Positions 15,766 to 25,900 of a stretch of 64,000 nt of DNA are shown here, piece after piece (position 1 is the stretch's first letter; the number at the start of each line of letters is the position of its first letter). The notes under the pieces were generated by a model that had not been told where the DNA came from, ran no database searches, and worked only from the letters and a program-made list of their open reading frames with translations. A program made the translations under genes and the position numbers. The stretch comes from Nocardioides sp. cx-173. Lineage in GTDB: Bacteria > Actinomycetota > Actinomycetes > Propionibacteriales > Nocardioidaceae. Location: contig NZ_CP088262.1 of assembly GCF_021117365.1 (NCBI RefSeq), forward strand, positions 1,860,001-1,924,000, written 5' to 3'.

Positions 15766-18320
15766 TGGACCCGCTCGTCTTCCGGTGCCTCGACGCCGAG
15801 GTACGCCGCGCGGCCATCGCCGCCACGCCCGCGCTCAACGCGATCGACTGGCTCGAGGTGGCCGACCTCGTGCCCACCGAGCTGCCGCCGGCCCAGCAGG
15901 CGGCGTACTCCTCGCTCCCGCCCGGACCTCAGCGCGAGCAGCTGCTGTGGCAGCGCAAGCTCACCGTGCGCTTCGTCAACGACCTGACCGCCACCCACCA
16001 GGCCGGTCTGAGCGCGAGCGGGATCCTCCTCCTCGGCGGGGAGCGGATCCCCGCGCCGTCGGTCGCGGTCCTGGCCACCGGCACGGACGGCGTCACCCTG
16101 CGGACCAGCGTCGCCGGCGACACCTCGCGCTACCGCCTCGAGATCGTGCGCTCCGCGATCGACCGGCGCCCGCCGGAGGGCTTCGACCCGCTGCTGAACG
16201 GGGTCGACTTCACCTTCAAGGTCGACTGCCCCAGCGACCTGGACTGCCGCCAGGGCCACGTCTGCCTGGGGGACAGCCCGACGCAGCCGCGGCTGGACTA
16301 CCTGGCCAAGGACTACGCGTCGTTCCGGCGACTGATGCTCGACCGGATCTCCCTGCTGAGCCCGACCTGGTCCGACCGGTCGCCGGCCGACCTCGGCGTC
16401 GCGCTCGTCGAGCTGTTCGCCTATGTCGGCGATCGGCTCAGCTATGCCCAGGACGCAGTGGCGACCGAGGCCTACCTCGGCACCGCCCGCTTCCGCCGCT
16501 CCGTACGCCGGCACGCGCGGCTGGTCGACTACGCGATGCACGACGGCTGCAACGCCCGCACCTGGGTCCAGGTGCGGGTCAGCGCCGACGTCGACCTCGT
16601 GGCCGGGGACCTGAGGTTCCTCACCCGGCTGCCCGAACTGCCGGCGCGGGTCGCGCCGGGCTCCCGGGACGAGACGCGCGCGCTCGCGAGCCGGGCGCAG
16701 TGGTTCGAGCCGGTCGTGGCCGAGCTCGACCGGTCCGCGGCCCCGGTGCTGCACCTGCGGGCCGCGCACGACGCGATGGCGGTCTACGACTGGGCCTTCC
16801 CCGACTTCGCGCTGCCGCCGGGCACGACGGAGGCGACCCTCGCGGGCCACTTCCCGGACCTGGCGGAGGGTGACGTGCTGGTCCTGGCCCAGACCAAGAG
16901 CCCGGTGACCGGGCAGGCCGCCGACGCCGATCCGACGCAGCGGCACGCCGTACGGCTCACCTCGGCCACCGCCTTCGACGGGCCCGCCCCCCTGACCGAC
17001 CCGCTGACCGCGGCCCGGATCACCCAGGTGACCTGGGCGCCCGCCGATGCGCTGCCCTTCGGGCTGTGCGTGACCGCGTCGGGGGACATCGCGGCAGGCC
17101 GGTCGCCGGTGACCCAGGGCGCGCAGGCGTGGGGCAACGTCGTCCTGGCCGACCACGGCCGTACCGTGACGGGGGAGGTCCTCGGGACCGCGAGCGGTGC
17201 CCGGTTCCGGCCCACGCTGGCCGAGGCGCCGCTGACCCAGGCCTCGACCGTCCGGGTCCGGGGCCCGCACGGCGCGTCGGTCCGGCGGCGGTTCGACCCG
17301 GCCGCGCCCGCGGCGTACGCACTGGTCGGCGACCCGGCTGCCGCGCGGCCCGCGCTGTGGCCCCGCAGCGTCCTCGACGGGGACGCCACCGACTGGACCG
17401 CGGTCCCCGACCTGCTCGACGCGGGCGCCGAGAGCCCCGAGGTCGTCGCCGAGCTCGAGGCCGACGGCGTCTGCCGGCTCCGCTTCGGCAGCCACGGCCA
17501 CGGCCGGACGCCACGCAGCGCGGAGGCCTTCACCGCGGCCTACCGGCACGGCAACGGCGCCGCGGGCAACGTCGGCGCGGACTCGCTGGGCCACGTCGTC
17601 ACCGCGGACGGGCGGGTCACCGGGGTGCGCAACCCGGTGCCGGCCGTCGGCGGCACCGAGCCCGAGACCATCGAGCAGGCACGGCGCCGCGCGCCCGAGG
17701 CGTTCCGGACCCAGCGCCGCGCGGTCACCCCGGCCGACTACGAGCGGGTGTCGATGCAGTCACCCACCGTGCAGCGCGCCGCCGCCACGCTGCGGTGGAC
17801 CGGCAGCTGGCACACGGTGTTCCTCACCGTCGACCCCGCCGGGGAGACCGGCACCGACACCCTCGTCGACGCCGACTTCGAGCAGGCCCTCCTCGAGCAT
17901 CTCGAGCCGTTCCGGCTGGCCGGGTACGACCTGGAGATCGACGGCCCGCGGTTCGTCGCACTCGAGCTCGAGCTGGAGGTCTGCGTGGCCGCCGACCACT
18001 TCCGCTCCGAGGTCCGTCAGCGCCTCGCTGCGGCGCTGTCGGCGCGCGACAACGGCGACGGGACCCGCGGCCACTTCCACCCCGACACCTTCACCTTCGG
18101 CCAGGCCGTCCACGTCTCGCCGATCCTGGCGCGCGCCCGAGCCGTGACGGGCGTGGACTCGGCCCGGGCCGTGGTCTTCCAACGGCTCGGCTCGGCGTCG
18201 CCGGTGCCGCTCGCGGAGGGCCGGCTCACGCTGGGCCGGCTCGAGGTCGCGCGACTGGAGAACGACCCCGACTTCCCCGAGCACGGCGTGCTCCGGATCG
18301 TCCTGCACGGCGGGAAGTGA
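15765..18320 (+). CDS. baseplate assembly protein J-like (Afp11-like), copy 1
   Basis: An 851-residue wedge protein of the large putative-baseplate-assembly family. It contains RLDYLAKDYASFRRLMLDRISLLSPTWSDRSPADLGVALVELFAYVGDRLSYAQDAVATEAYLGTA-type sequence at about residues 176-245, the hallmark of Afp11 N-terminal domains. The last 250 residues are baseplate J-like (GGTEPETIEQARRRAPEAFRTQRRAVTPADYE, then FTFGQAVHVSPILARARAVTGVDS). The large middle is divergent and beta-rich. It overlaps the gp25-like gene by one base and lies 9 bp before its paralogue. Confidence 0.9.
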   Translation: MDPLVFRCLDAEVRRAAIAATPALNAIDWLEVADLVPTELPPAQQAAYSSLPPGPQREQLLWQRKLTVRFVNDLTATHQAGLSASGILLLGGERIPAPSVAVLATGTDGVTLRTSVAGDTSRYRLEIVRSAIDRRPPEGFDPLLNGVDFTFKVDCPSDLDCRQGHVCLGDSPTQPRLDYLAKDYASFRRLMLDRISLLSPTWSDRSPADLGVALVELFAYVGDRLSYAQDAVATEAYLGTARFRRSVRRHARLVDYAMHDGCNARTWVQVRVSADVDLVAGDLRFLTRLPELPARVAPGSRDETRALASRAQWFEPVVAELDRSAAPVLHLRAAHDAMAVYDWAFPDFALPPGTTEATLAGHFPDLAEGDVLVLAQTKSPVTGQAADADPTQRHAVRLTSATAFDGPAPLTDPLTAARITQVTWAPADALPFGLCVTASGDIAAGRSPVTQGAQAWGNVVLADHGRTVTGEVLGTASGARFRPTLAEAPLTQASTVRVRGPHGASVRRRFDPAAPAAYALVGDPAAARPALWPRSVLDGDATDWTAVPDLLDAGAESPEVVAELEADGVCRLRFGSHGHGRTPRSAEAFTAAYRHGNGAAGNVGADSLGHVVTADGRVTGVRNPVPAVGGTEPETIEQARRRAPEAFRTQRRAVTPADYERVSMQSPTVQRAAATLRWTGSWHTVFLTVDPAGETGTDTLVDADFEQALLEHLEPFRLAGYDLEIDGPRFVALELELEVCVAADHFRSEVRQRLAAALSARDNGDGTRGHFHPDTFTFGQAVHVSPILARARAVTGVDSARAVVFQRLGSASPVPLAEGRLTLGRLEVARLENDPDFPEHGVLRIVLHGGK

Positions 18321-18329
18321 GGTGAACCG

Positions 18330-20831
18330 ATGAGCGAGCCCGGGACCTGCGCCGACGGCTGCGGCTGCGGCTGCGACCCGGTCGTCCCGCAGACCCCGGA
18401 GCCGGTCGACAACGCCCCGGGGCAGTCCTCGATCGGCTACCGGGTCGCGCGGCACAGCTCGGTGAAGGGCGCGATCCTGCGCGGGCTCTCCGAGCACGAC
18501 CTGCCCGCCCTCGGCGGGCTCGGCGCCCGCGACGACGTGGACCCGACCATCGCGCTCGCCGACGGGTTCGCCGCGATGGCCGACGTGCTGACCTTCTACA
18601 CCGAGCGCCTCGCGCACGAGTCGTTCCTGCGCACCGCCACCGAGCGCTTCTCGGTCGTCGAGCTGTCCCGGCTGATCGGCTACCGCCCCGACCCCGGCGT
18701 GGCGGCGGACGCCTGGCTGGCCTTCACCGTCGAGGAGGCGCGCACCCTCCCGCGCCGGCCGGCCGAGCCGGTCGCGGTGCACGTCGGCACCCAGGTCCAG
18801 AGCGTTCCTGGCCAGGACGAGGCCCCGGTGACCTTCGAGACTGTCGCCCCGATCGTGGCTCGGGCCGAGTGGAACGCCGTGCCGCCCGCCCGCGATGCGT
18901 GGCCGACCACGCTCCAGGGCCGCACCTCCCTCACCCTGGCCGGCACCGGGCACCGGCTGGCCCGCGGCGACCGGATGCTCCTGCTCGGCGCGACCCGCGC
19001 GGTCCAGCCCAGCGGCACCGACTGGGCGGTGCGGGTCCTGGTCGACGTCGCAGAGGACGCCAGGCGCGACACCACGGTGGTGACCTGGCAGGGCGCGATC
19101 GGTCCGGCGATCACCGTCGCGGGGGCGACGGTGCACGTCTTCCGGCTGCGGGCGCCGATGTTCGGCCACAACGCCCCCGACCCCCGCCTGATGTCGACCT
19201 CCGGCACCTCGCTGGCCGAGCTGGCCGATGTGGGCGCGGGGACCTGGAACGACTTCGACCTGCCCACCGACGAGGTCGACCTCGACCAGGCCTACTCCGA
19301 GGTGGTGACCGGCGGCTGGCTCTACGTGCAGCAGGCGGGCGCGAGCGCCCACCTGGCGAAGGCGACGGCGGTCTCCCACCCCTCACGCAGCGACTTCGGG
19401 CTGGCCGCCAAGGTCACCCGGGTCAGCCTCGATCTGGCCTTCGCGGACCCTCCCGCCTTCGCCCGGCGCGAGTGCACCGTCCGTGCGGCCAGCGAGGAGC
19501 TCTCGCTCGCTCCCGACGAGCTCACCGGCGCCGTCGAGGGGCGGGAGGTGGTGCTCGACGCCGAGGTGTCCCTCGCCGCCGGGCAGCCGCTCGCCGTCCA
19601 CGGGCCTCCGTACGGCTCCGGAGCCGGGGCCCCGGTCGTCTCGGAGGTCGTCCTCGTCGCCGAGGGGGCCGACGCGGTCACGGTCGCCGACGGCCGTACG
19701 ACGGTGCGGCTCGCGACCCCGCTCTCGCGGTCCTACGACCGGGCCACCTCGAGCTTCAACGCCAACGTCGCGTCGGCCACCGAGGGCGTGAGCGTCGGGG
19801 AGATCCTGGGCAGCGGCGACGCCACCGCGGCCGGCCAGGCCTTCGTCCTCAAGCAGCGGCCGCTCACCTGGACCGCGGACGCCACCGGCCGCGCGTCCGC
19901 ACTCGACATCCGCGTCGACGGCGTCCTCTGGAGGCGGCGCCCGACCCTGTTCGAGGCCGGGCCGGACGAGCGCGTGTACGTCCTGGAGACCCGCGACGAC
20001 AGCACCACGCTGGTCCGCTTCGGCGACGGCGTCGAGGGCGCCCGGCTGCCCACCGGCCAGGCGAACGTGCGCGCCGACTACCGCACCGGGCTCGGGGAGG
20101 ACGGCAACGTGCGCGCCGGCCAGGTCACCACGCTGCTGTCGCGGCCGCTGGGGGTGACCGGCGTGACCAACCCGGCTGCGGCGACCGGCGGCGAGGACCC
20201 CGAGCCCCTCGACCTGGCGCGGCGCAACGCCCCGGTCACCGTCCGCACGCTGGACCGGGTGGTGTCGCTGCTCGACGTCGAGGACTTCGCCCGCGCCCAC
20301 CCCGGCATCACCAAGGCCGGCGCCGTCTGGGTCCCGACCGGGCCCGCGCGCGGGGTCGTCGCCACGGTGACCGGACCCGGCGGCGCGGTGGTCGAGGCCT
20401 CGGCGCCCACCCTGCTGCGGCTGCGCTCCGCGCTGCGCGACGCGGGTGACCCCAGGCTCCCGTTGGCGCTGATGCGCCACCGTCCGGTGCCGCTCACCCT
20501 CGCGCTGCGCGTGCTGCCCGACCCCGACCACGTCGCCGAGACGGTCGTCGCGGGGGTGCGCGCGGGACTGCTGGCGGCGTACGGCTGGGAGAGCCGGGAC
20601 CTCGGCCAGCGCACGAGCATCGACGAGGTCGTCACGATCGCGCACGGCGCCCCCGGCGTCGTCGCCGTCGACGTCGACCGGCTGCGCCGCCCGGACGCGC
20701 CGGCGGGGGTCGAGGTCCAGGAGCGGGTGCCGGTCCACCCCGGCGGTCTTGACGCCGCCACGGGCGAGCCGGTCGGTGCCGAGCTCCTCGAGCTCCGCGA
20801 GGAGAACCTGAGCGTGGAGGTGATGACGTGA
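18330..20831 (+). CDS. baseplate assembly protein J-like (Afp11-like), copy 2
   Basis: An 833-residue paralogue of the preceding gene. It repeats the helical motif IALADGFAAMADVLTFYTERLAHESFLRTATERFSVVELSRLIGYRP and the C-terminal J-like part GGEDPEPLDLARRNAPVTVRTLDRVVSLLDVEDFARAHPGI. It starts with an unusual cysteine cluster, CADGCGCGC at residues 7-15, absent from copy 1 and possibly metal-binding. Two different wedge-type proteins could form heterodimers, as gp6/gp7 do in T4; this is inference. Its stop overlaps the next start by four bases. Confidence 0.88.
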   Translation: MSEPGTCADGCGCGCDPVVPQTPEPVDNAPGQSSIGYRVARHSSVKGAILRGLSEHDLPALGGLGARDDVDPTIALADGFAAMADVLTFYTERLAHESFLRTATERFSVVELSRLIGYRPDPGVAADAWLAFTVEEARTLPRRPAEPVAVHVGTQVQSVPGQDEAPVTFETVAPIVARAEWNAVPPARDAWPTTLQGRTSLTLAGTGHRLARGDRMLLLGATRAVQPSGTDWAVRVLVDVAEDARRDTTVVTWQGAIGPAITVAGATVHVFRLRAPMFGHNAPDPRLMSTSGTSLAELADVGAGTWNDFDLPTDEVDLDQAYSEVVTGGWLYVQQAGASAHLAKATAVSHPSRSDFGLAAKVTRVSLDLAFADPPAFARRECTVRAASEELSLAPDELTGAVEGREVVLDAEVSLAAGQPLAVHGPPYGSGAGAPVVSEVVLVAEGADAVTVADGRTTVRLATPLSRSYDRATSSFNANVASATEGVSVGEILGSGDATAAGQAFVLKQRPLTWTADATGRASALDIRVDGVLWRRRPTLFEAGPDERVYVLETRDDSTTLVRFGDGVEGARLPTGQANVRADYRTGLGEDGNVRAGQVTTLLSRPLGVTGVTNPAAATGGEDPEPLDLARRNAPVTVRTLDRVVSLLDVEDFARAHPGITKAGAVWVPTGPARGVVATVTGPGGAVVEASAPTLLRLRSALRDAGDPRLPLALMRHRPVPLTLALRVLPDPDHVAETVVAGVRAGLLAAYGWESRDLGQRTSIDEVVTIAHGAPGVVAVDVDRLRRPDAPAGVEVQERVPVHPGGLDAATGEPVGAELLELREENLSVEVMT

Positions 20832-22930
20832 CCACCACGGGCGCCGACCTGCTGGCCCTGCTGCCGGCGATCTACCGGCTGCGCGACGAGGAGCTCGCCG
20901 GGCGGCTGCCGGCCCAGCTGAGCGCGGGTGCGCAGGCCGAGCTGCTCGCGCTGGAGGCGCTGGGAGGCGCGGCGGACGCCCAGGACTCCGCGCGCCGCGA
21001 GGAGCTGCGCGCCGCGCTGGCCCGCGGACCGCTCGGTGCCCTGCTCGAGCTGGTCGCGCGGCAGGTGGCGGTCCTGGAGGACAGCGTCGACCAGCTCTAC
21101 GACGACCTGTTCGTGGAGACCGCCGCACCCTGGGTGCTGCCCTATCTCGGCGACCTGATCGGCTACCGGCTGCTCCACGGGAGCACGCCGGGTGTCGGGT
21201 CGGGCACCGGGTCGGCCCGGGGCCGGCGGGCCGAGATCGGCCACACGATCGCGCTGCGCCGGCGCAAGGGCACGGCCTCCATGCTCGAGCAGCTGGCGCG
21301 CGACGTGACCGGCTTCCCGGGGGCCGCGGTGGCCGAGCTCTTCACGCGCCTCGCGACCACCCAGTCGATGAACCATGTCCGCCGCCACCACCGGGTCGCG
21401 CCGTCGATGCGCGAGGGCGCCGCGACGGACCGGGTCGGCTCGGCGTTCGACGCGTTCGCCCGGGCCCTCGACGTGCGCGCGATCGAGCAGGGCGCCTCGC
21501 GGCCCAACGTGGGCAACATCGCCTGCTTCGTCTGGCGCCTCGACGCGCTGCGCCTGGAGGGCTCGCCGGGGGTCCGAGAGGACGCGAAGCGCTACCGCTT
21601 CCACCCGCTCGGCATCGACTGCCAGCTGGTCCAGCGCCCCGAGCGCGAGGAGGAGATCAGCCACCTCGCCGAGCCCTTCAACGTCCCGGGACCCATCACC
21701 AGGCGGCGCCTGCTCGACGACCTGCCGAGGCTGTACGGGCCCGAGTCGAGCCTGGCGATCTGGCTGGACGACGCGCTGGTGCCCGTCGCCGACGTGGTCG
21801 CGGCCAATCTTGCCGACGCCCCGGGCGGCTGGATGCGCACCCCCGCAGCCGGGAAGGTGCTGGTCGACCCGGTGCTCGGCCGGCTCGCCGTCTCGGGCAC
21901 TCCCACCCGGGTCGAGGTCATGTTCCACCGGGCCGGGGTGAACGGCGCCTTCGGTGGGGAGTACCCGCGGGCGCACACCTTCGGCGGCCTCGCGGGCGCG
22001 GTGGTCCGGGTGCCTCAGGACCATCCCACCGTGCAGGCGGGCCTCGACGCGCTGGCCGGCTCGGGCACCGTCGAGATCACCGACTCGGGCACCTACGCCG
22101 AGAGCCTCACGATCACCGTGCTGCCCGGCGCGATGATCCAGCTCCGCGCTGCCGACGGGCGCCGACCGACCCTGGCACTGACGGGCGAGCTCACGGTGCA
22201 GGGCGGGTCCGGCTCGGAGGTGGAGCTCAACGGGCTGCAGCTGACCAACCGCCCGGTGGTGGTGCCGGCCGGCAGCCAGCTGGACCGGCTGGCCGTGCGG
22301 CACTGCACGCTGGTGCCCGGGGCGCGGCTGCAGCCGGACGGGAGCCCGGTGACCGCGGGCGCGCTGGGGGTCGACGTCCGACGCGACCGCACCGAGCTCA
22401 CCGTCGAGCACAGCGTGGTGGGCGCGCTCAAGGGTGCGGCCCGGACCCGGATGACGGTCATCCACAGCATCGTCGATGCCACGGACGCCGGCCTCGAGGC
22501 GATCGGCGCCGGCGGGTCCGCCGTCGGCGCGCTCACCCTCGAGTCCGCCACGGTGATCGGCAGGATCCGCGCTCAGCAGCTGTCGATGTCGGACTCGATC
22601 GCGCTCGGGCTGGTCGAGGTCGTGAACCGGCAGGCCGGGTGCGCGCGGTTCAGCTACCTGCCCCTGGGGTCGCTCGCCCCCCGGCGCCATCGCTGCGCGC
22701 CGCAGCAGCCCGTCGACGTACCTCACTTCGCCTCGCTGCGGTTCTCCGCGCCGGCCTACGCGCGCCTGGCGACCCGCACGCCGGAGGCGATCCGGCGCGG
22801 CGCGGAGGACGAGTCGGAGATGGGGGCCCACCACCGGCTCCAGGAGCCGCAGCGGATCGCAGACCTGATCACCCGCCTCGACGAGTACCTCCGGCTGGGG
22901 CTCCGTGCGGGAGTCGTCCATGAGTCCTGA
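20828..22930 (+). CDS. tail protein I-like (Afp12-like) with beta-helix C-terminus
   Basis: A 700-residue protein. The N-terminus is tail-protein-I-like (LLALLPAIYRLRD, LLELVARQVAVLEDSVDQLYDDLFVETAAPWVLPYLGDLIGYRLL, GRRAEIGHTIALRRRKGTASMLEQLARDVTGFPG). This family joins the baseplate wedge to fibres. Residues ~395-560 turn into short repeated strands (TVEITDSGTYAESLTITVLPG, ELTVQGGSGSEVELNGLQLTN) that look like a right-handed parallel beta-helix. A helical C-terminus follows. The fibre-like domain on a baseplate protein may replace a separate fibre. Confidence 0.88.
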   Translation: MTTTGADLLALLPAIYRLRDEELAGRLPAQLSAGAQAELLALEALGGAADAQDSARREELRAALARGPLGALLELVARQVAVLEDSVDQLYDDLFVETAAPWVLPYLGDLIGYRLLHGSTPGVGSGTGSARGRRAEIGHTIALRRRKGTASMLEQLARDVTGFPGAAVAELFTRLATTQSMNHVRRHHRVAPSMREGAATDRVGSAFDAFARALDVRAIEQGASRPNVGNIACFVWRLDALRLEGSPGVREDAKRYRFHPLGIDCQLVQRPEREEEISHLAEPFNVPGPITRRRLLDDLPRLYGPESSLAIWLDDALVPVADVVAANLADAPGGWMRTPAAGKVLVDPVLGRLAVSGTPTRVEVMFHRAGVNGAFGGEYPRAHTFGGLAGAVVRVPQDHPTVQAGLDALAGSGTVEITDSGTYAESLTITVLPGAMIQLRAADGRRPTLALTGELTVQGGSGSEVELNGLQLTNRPVVVPAGSQLDRLAVRHCTLVPGARLQPDGSPVTAGALGVDVRRDRTELTVEHSVVGALKGAARTRMTVIHSIVDATDAGLEAIGAGGSAVGALTLESATVIGRIRAQQLSMSDSIALGLVEVVNRQAGCARFSYLPLGSLAPRRHRCAPQQPVDVPHFASLRFSAPAYARLATRTPEAIRRGAEDESEMGAHHRLQEPQRIADLITRLDEYLRLGLRAGVVHES

Positions 22931-22951
22931 ACAACCACCGAGGAGCATCCG

Positions 22952-25900
22952 ATGAACGGTGACTACAGCCGCTCGACCCATGACCCGCGCGACGGGGAGT
23001 CCGCGGTGCTGCTGCAGCAGGGGCGGATCCTCACCGACGCCGACTGGAACGAGCAGGCCGCCCACATCCGGCGGCGCGTCCAGGCCGAGGCGCTCGACAC
23101 CATCGGCCGCGCCGGAGTCCCCTCCGAGACGCTCGACGGGTTCAAGATCTCGCTCAGCGGGGGAGCCGCCTTGATCGGCATCGGCCGGATGTACGTCGAC
23201 GGCGTGCTCGCCGAGAACCACGGCCGCCCCGCCGACGCCTGGCGCGCGACCCTGGCCGAGCTCGTCGGCACCACCACCGTGTCCTACAACGCGCAGCCGC
23301 ACCTGCCGACGCCGCCCCCGCTGCCGAGCACCGGCAAGGTGCTGGTCTACCTCAAGGTGTGGCGCCGCGAGGTCACCGCGGTCGACGACCCCGACCTGGT
23401 GGAGCCCGCGCTGGGAGTGGACACCACGACGCGGATGCGGACGATCTGGCAGGTCAAGGCGGTGCCGGTGCCGGCAGGTTTCGTGCCCGGCGCGGCGCTC
23501 GCGACGGTCCCCGGGTTCCTCGGCGCCGAGCCGCCTGCGACCGCGCGGCTCAGCGTCGGCACGGCTACCGTCGACATCGACCCGAGCCCGTGCCAGATCT
23601 CGCCGACCGGCGGCTACACCGGTGTGGAGAACCAGCTCTACAGGGTCGAGGTCCACACCCCCGGCCCGGCCGGGGCGGCGACCTTCAAGTGGTCGCGCGA
23701 CAACGCGACCGTCGCCGCGCGGGTCACCTCCATCCCGGCCACTCGGGACCGGCTGGTCGTGGACAGGCTCGGGCCCGACGACGTGCTCTCGCTGCACGAC
23801 GGGGAGTGGATCGAGCTGCTCGACGAGGCCCGCGAGCTCGCCGGACAGCCCGGCGTCCTACGCCGGATCCGGTCGGGCGGCGGGATCGACGAGGCGACCC
23901 GCACGGTGCTGCTCACCCAACCGCTGGGCGCCACCGACTTCGTCCTCGACGCCCAGGGCCGACCGGTGGCCGGCAGCAACCTGCGGATCCGGCGCTGGGA
24001 CCAGGGCGGCACGCTCTTCGACGAGGGCGGCACCGCCGTCACGGACGCGGCCCTGGCTGGTGGGACGATCACGATCCCGGCTCCCGGCGTACGTCTCCTG
24101 CTCGAGCACAACCTGACCGTCGGCTTCTCCTCCGCGCCCGCGGGCGGCCGGTTCCGCACCGGCGACCACTGGCTGGTGCCGGCGCGGACGGCCGCCCCGA
24201 CCGGCCACGAGGGGGCCGATCTTCCGGCCGCGGGCATCCACGCCCACTACGCCGCGCTCGCGCTGATCGAGGGCGCCACCGTGACCGACCTGCGGCCGGT
24301 CTTCCCGCCGCTGAGTGGCCTGGACTCGCTGTTCTACGTCGCCGGCGACGGTCAGGAGGTCACGCCCAGCACACTCTCGCCGGCGCCGGTCCAGCTGCCG
24401 ATCCGACCGACCGTCGGCGTCTCCCGCGGCCCGATCCCGGTGGCGGATCGCTCGGTGCGGTTCACCCTCACCGCCGGGGGCGGCTCGATCAACGGCGGCG
24501 CCGGACCGGTGACGGTCCCGACCGCCGCCGACGGCACCGCGAGCGTGGGCTGGTCGGTGGCGCCCGGCTCGGACCAGTCGACGCTGGAGGCCCGGCTGCT
24601 CGACGGCGCGGGCCAGCCGGTGGGGCTTCCGGTGCGGTTCAGTGCCCGGACGCGCCGGGCGGCGACGGTGTCCTACCAGCCCGGGGCCTGCGCCGACCTC
24701 GCCGGTGTCGCCACGGTGCAGGAGGCCCTGGACAAGCTCTGCGCGCGTCCGGCGGGGGAGGGCGGCGCGGCCAGCTGCTGCGCGAGCGTGGGGGAGGGCG
24801 GCGACTACGGGCGGATCGAGGAGGCGATCCGCGACCTCGCCGACAAGCACCAGGGCCTGGTCTGCCTCTGCCTGCTCCCCGGGGACCACGAGTTCGAGCA
24901 CGAGGCCATCGACTTCGTCCGGCGGCTCGACATCCACGGCTGCGGCGCCCGGTTGCGGCTGCTCTCGCCGTTCGAGGTCGTGAAGGCCGAGTCCGTGTCG
25001 CTGGCGGGGATCGACATCGTGGGCCAGGGAGGGCTGGAGGACCACCTGCTGCTGTGTGTCTCGGTCGACGAGGTGCGGCTGCGCGACCTGGCAGTGCGCA
25101 CCGAGGGCCGGAGCCTGGGCACTCTGATCTACCTCAGCGACTGCGGCACCACCCGCGTGGACGACTGCCGCCTGGCGGCCGTCCCTCAGGAGCGCGACGG
25201 CGGGCGGGACCGGTTCAGCGGCGTCGCGCTCAACCTGCTCACCGCCGCCCGCGACGAGGACCTCCCGGCGCTCGCGATCGTCGCGGAGAACAACCGCAGC
25301 ACCAGCTTCGCCCGCCGCCGGGTCCCCGCGGCCCAGCTCGAGGGCTTCGCCACCTCACCGCTCGGCATCGCGGACCCCCGACTGGCCCGGGCGGCGGTGA
25401 CCGCGGCCGAACTGATCCGCAGCGGCGCAGCGTTCGAGCGGTTCGAGCACCTGCAGCCGGAGCTGGCGAGGCTCGGCGAGCACCTCGAGGATCGCTGGGG
25501 TGGCTACCCACGAGCGGCGCTGTCGGTCGAGGACCCGCGCGGCCACGTCTTCGTCCGAGGCAACCTCGTCGCGGGCGGGCTGAGCCTCTACGGTGTGGTG
25601 ACCCCGGACCGGATCGACGAGCTGGAGTCCCGCCTCGAGGAGATCGTGGCCCAGGCGAGCGAGCCGTTCGAGCTCAACGCGGGCGTGAACCGCCTGGTCG
25701 TCCAGGGCAACACCCTCGCGTGGACCCTCCTGGCACAGGACCCCGGGAAGGTCCTCGCCTTCGGCAGCGCCGCCTTCAGCGACAACCACCTCATCGGGGG
25801 CCCTGTCGAGCTCGCCGCCGGCGCCACCACCTTCCACGGCAACGACCTCGAACGCGGCGATGGCCGGCTCGCGGGACTGCTCTATGCCAACCGGGTCACC

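Noticed and set aside
20078..23797. 1,239-codon open frame on the minus strand
   Set aside because: It lies opposite the well-supported wedge, tail-I and DUF6519 genes; its predicted protein is low-complexity Arg/Gly/Leu-rich without any family motif, typical of antisense frames in high-GC DNA.
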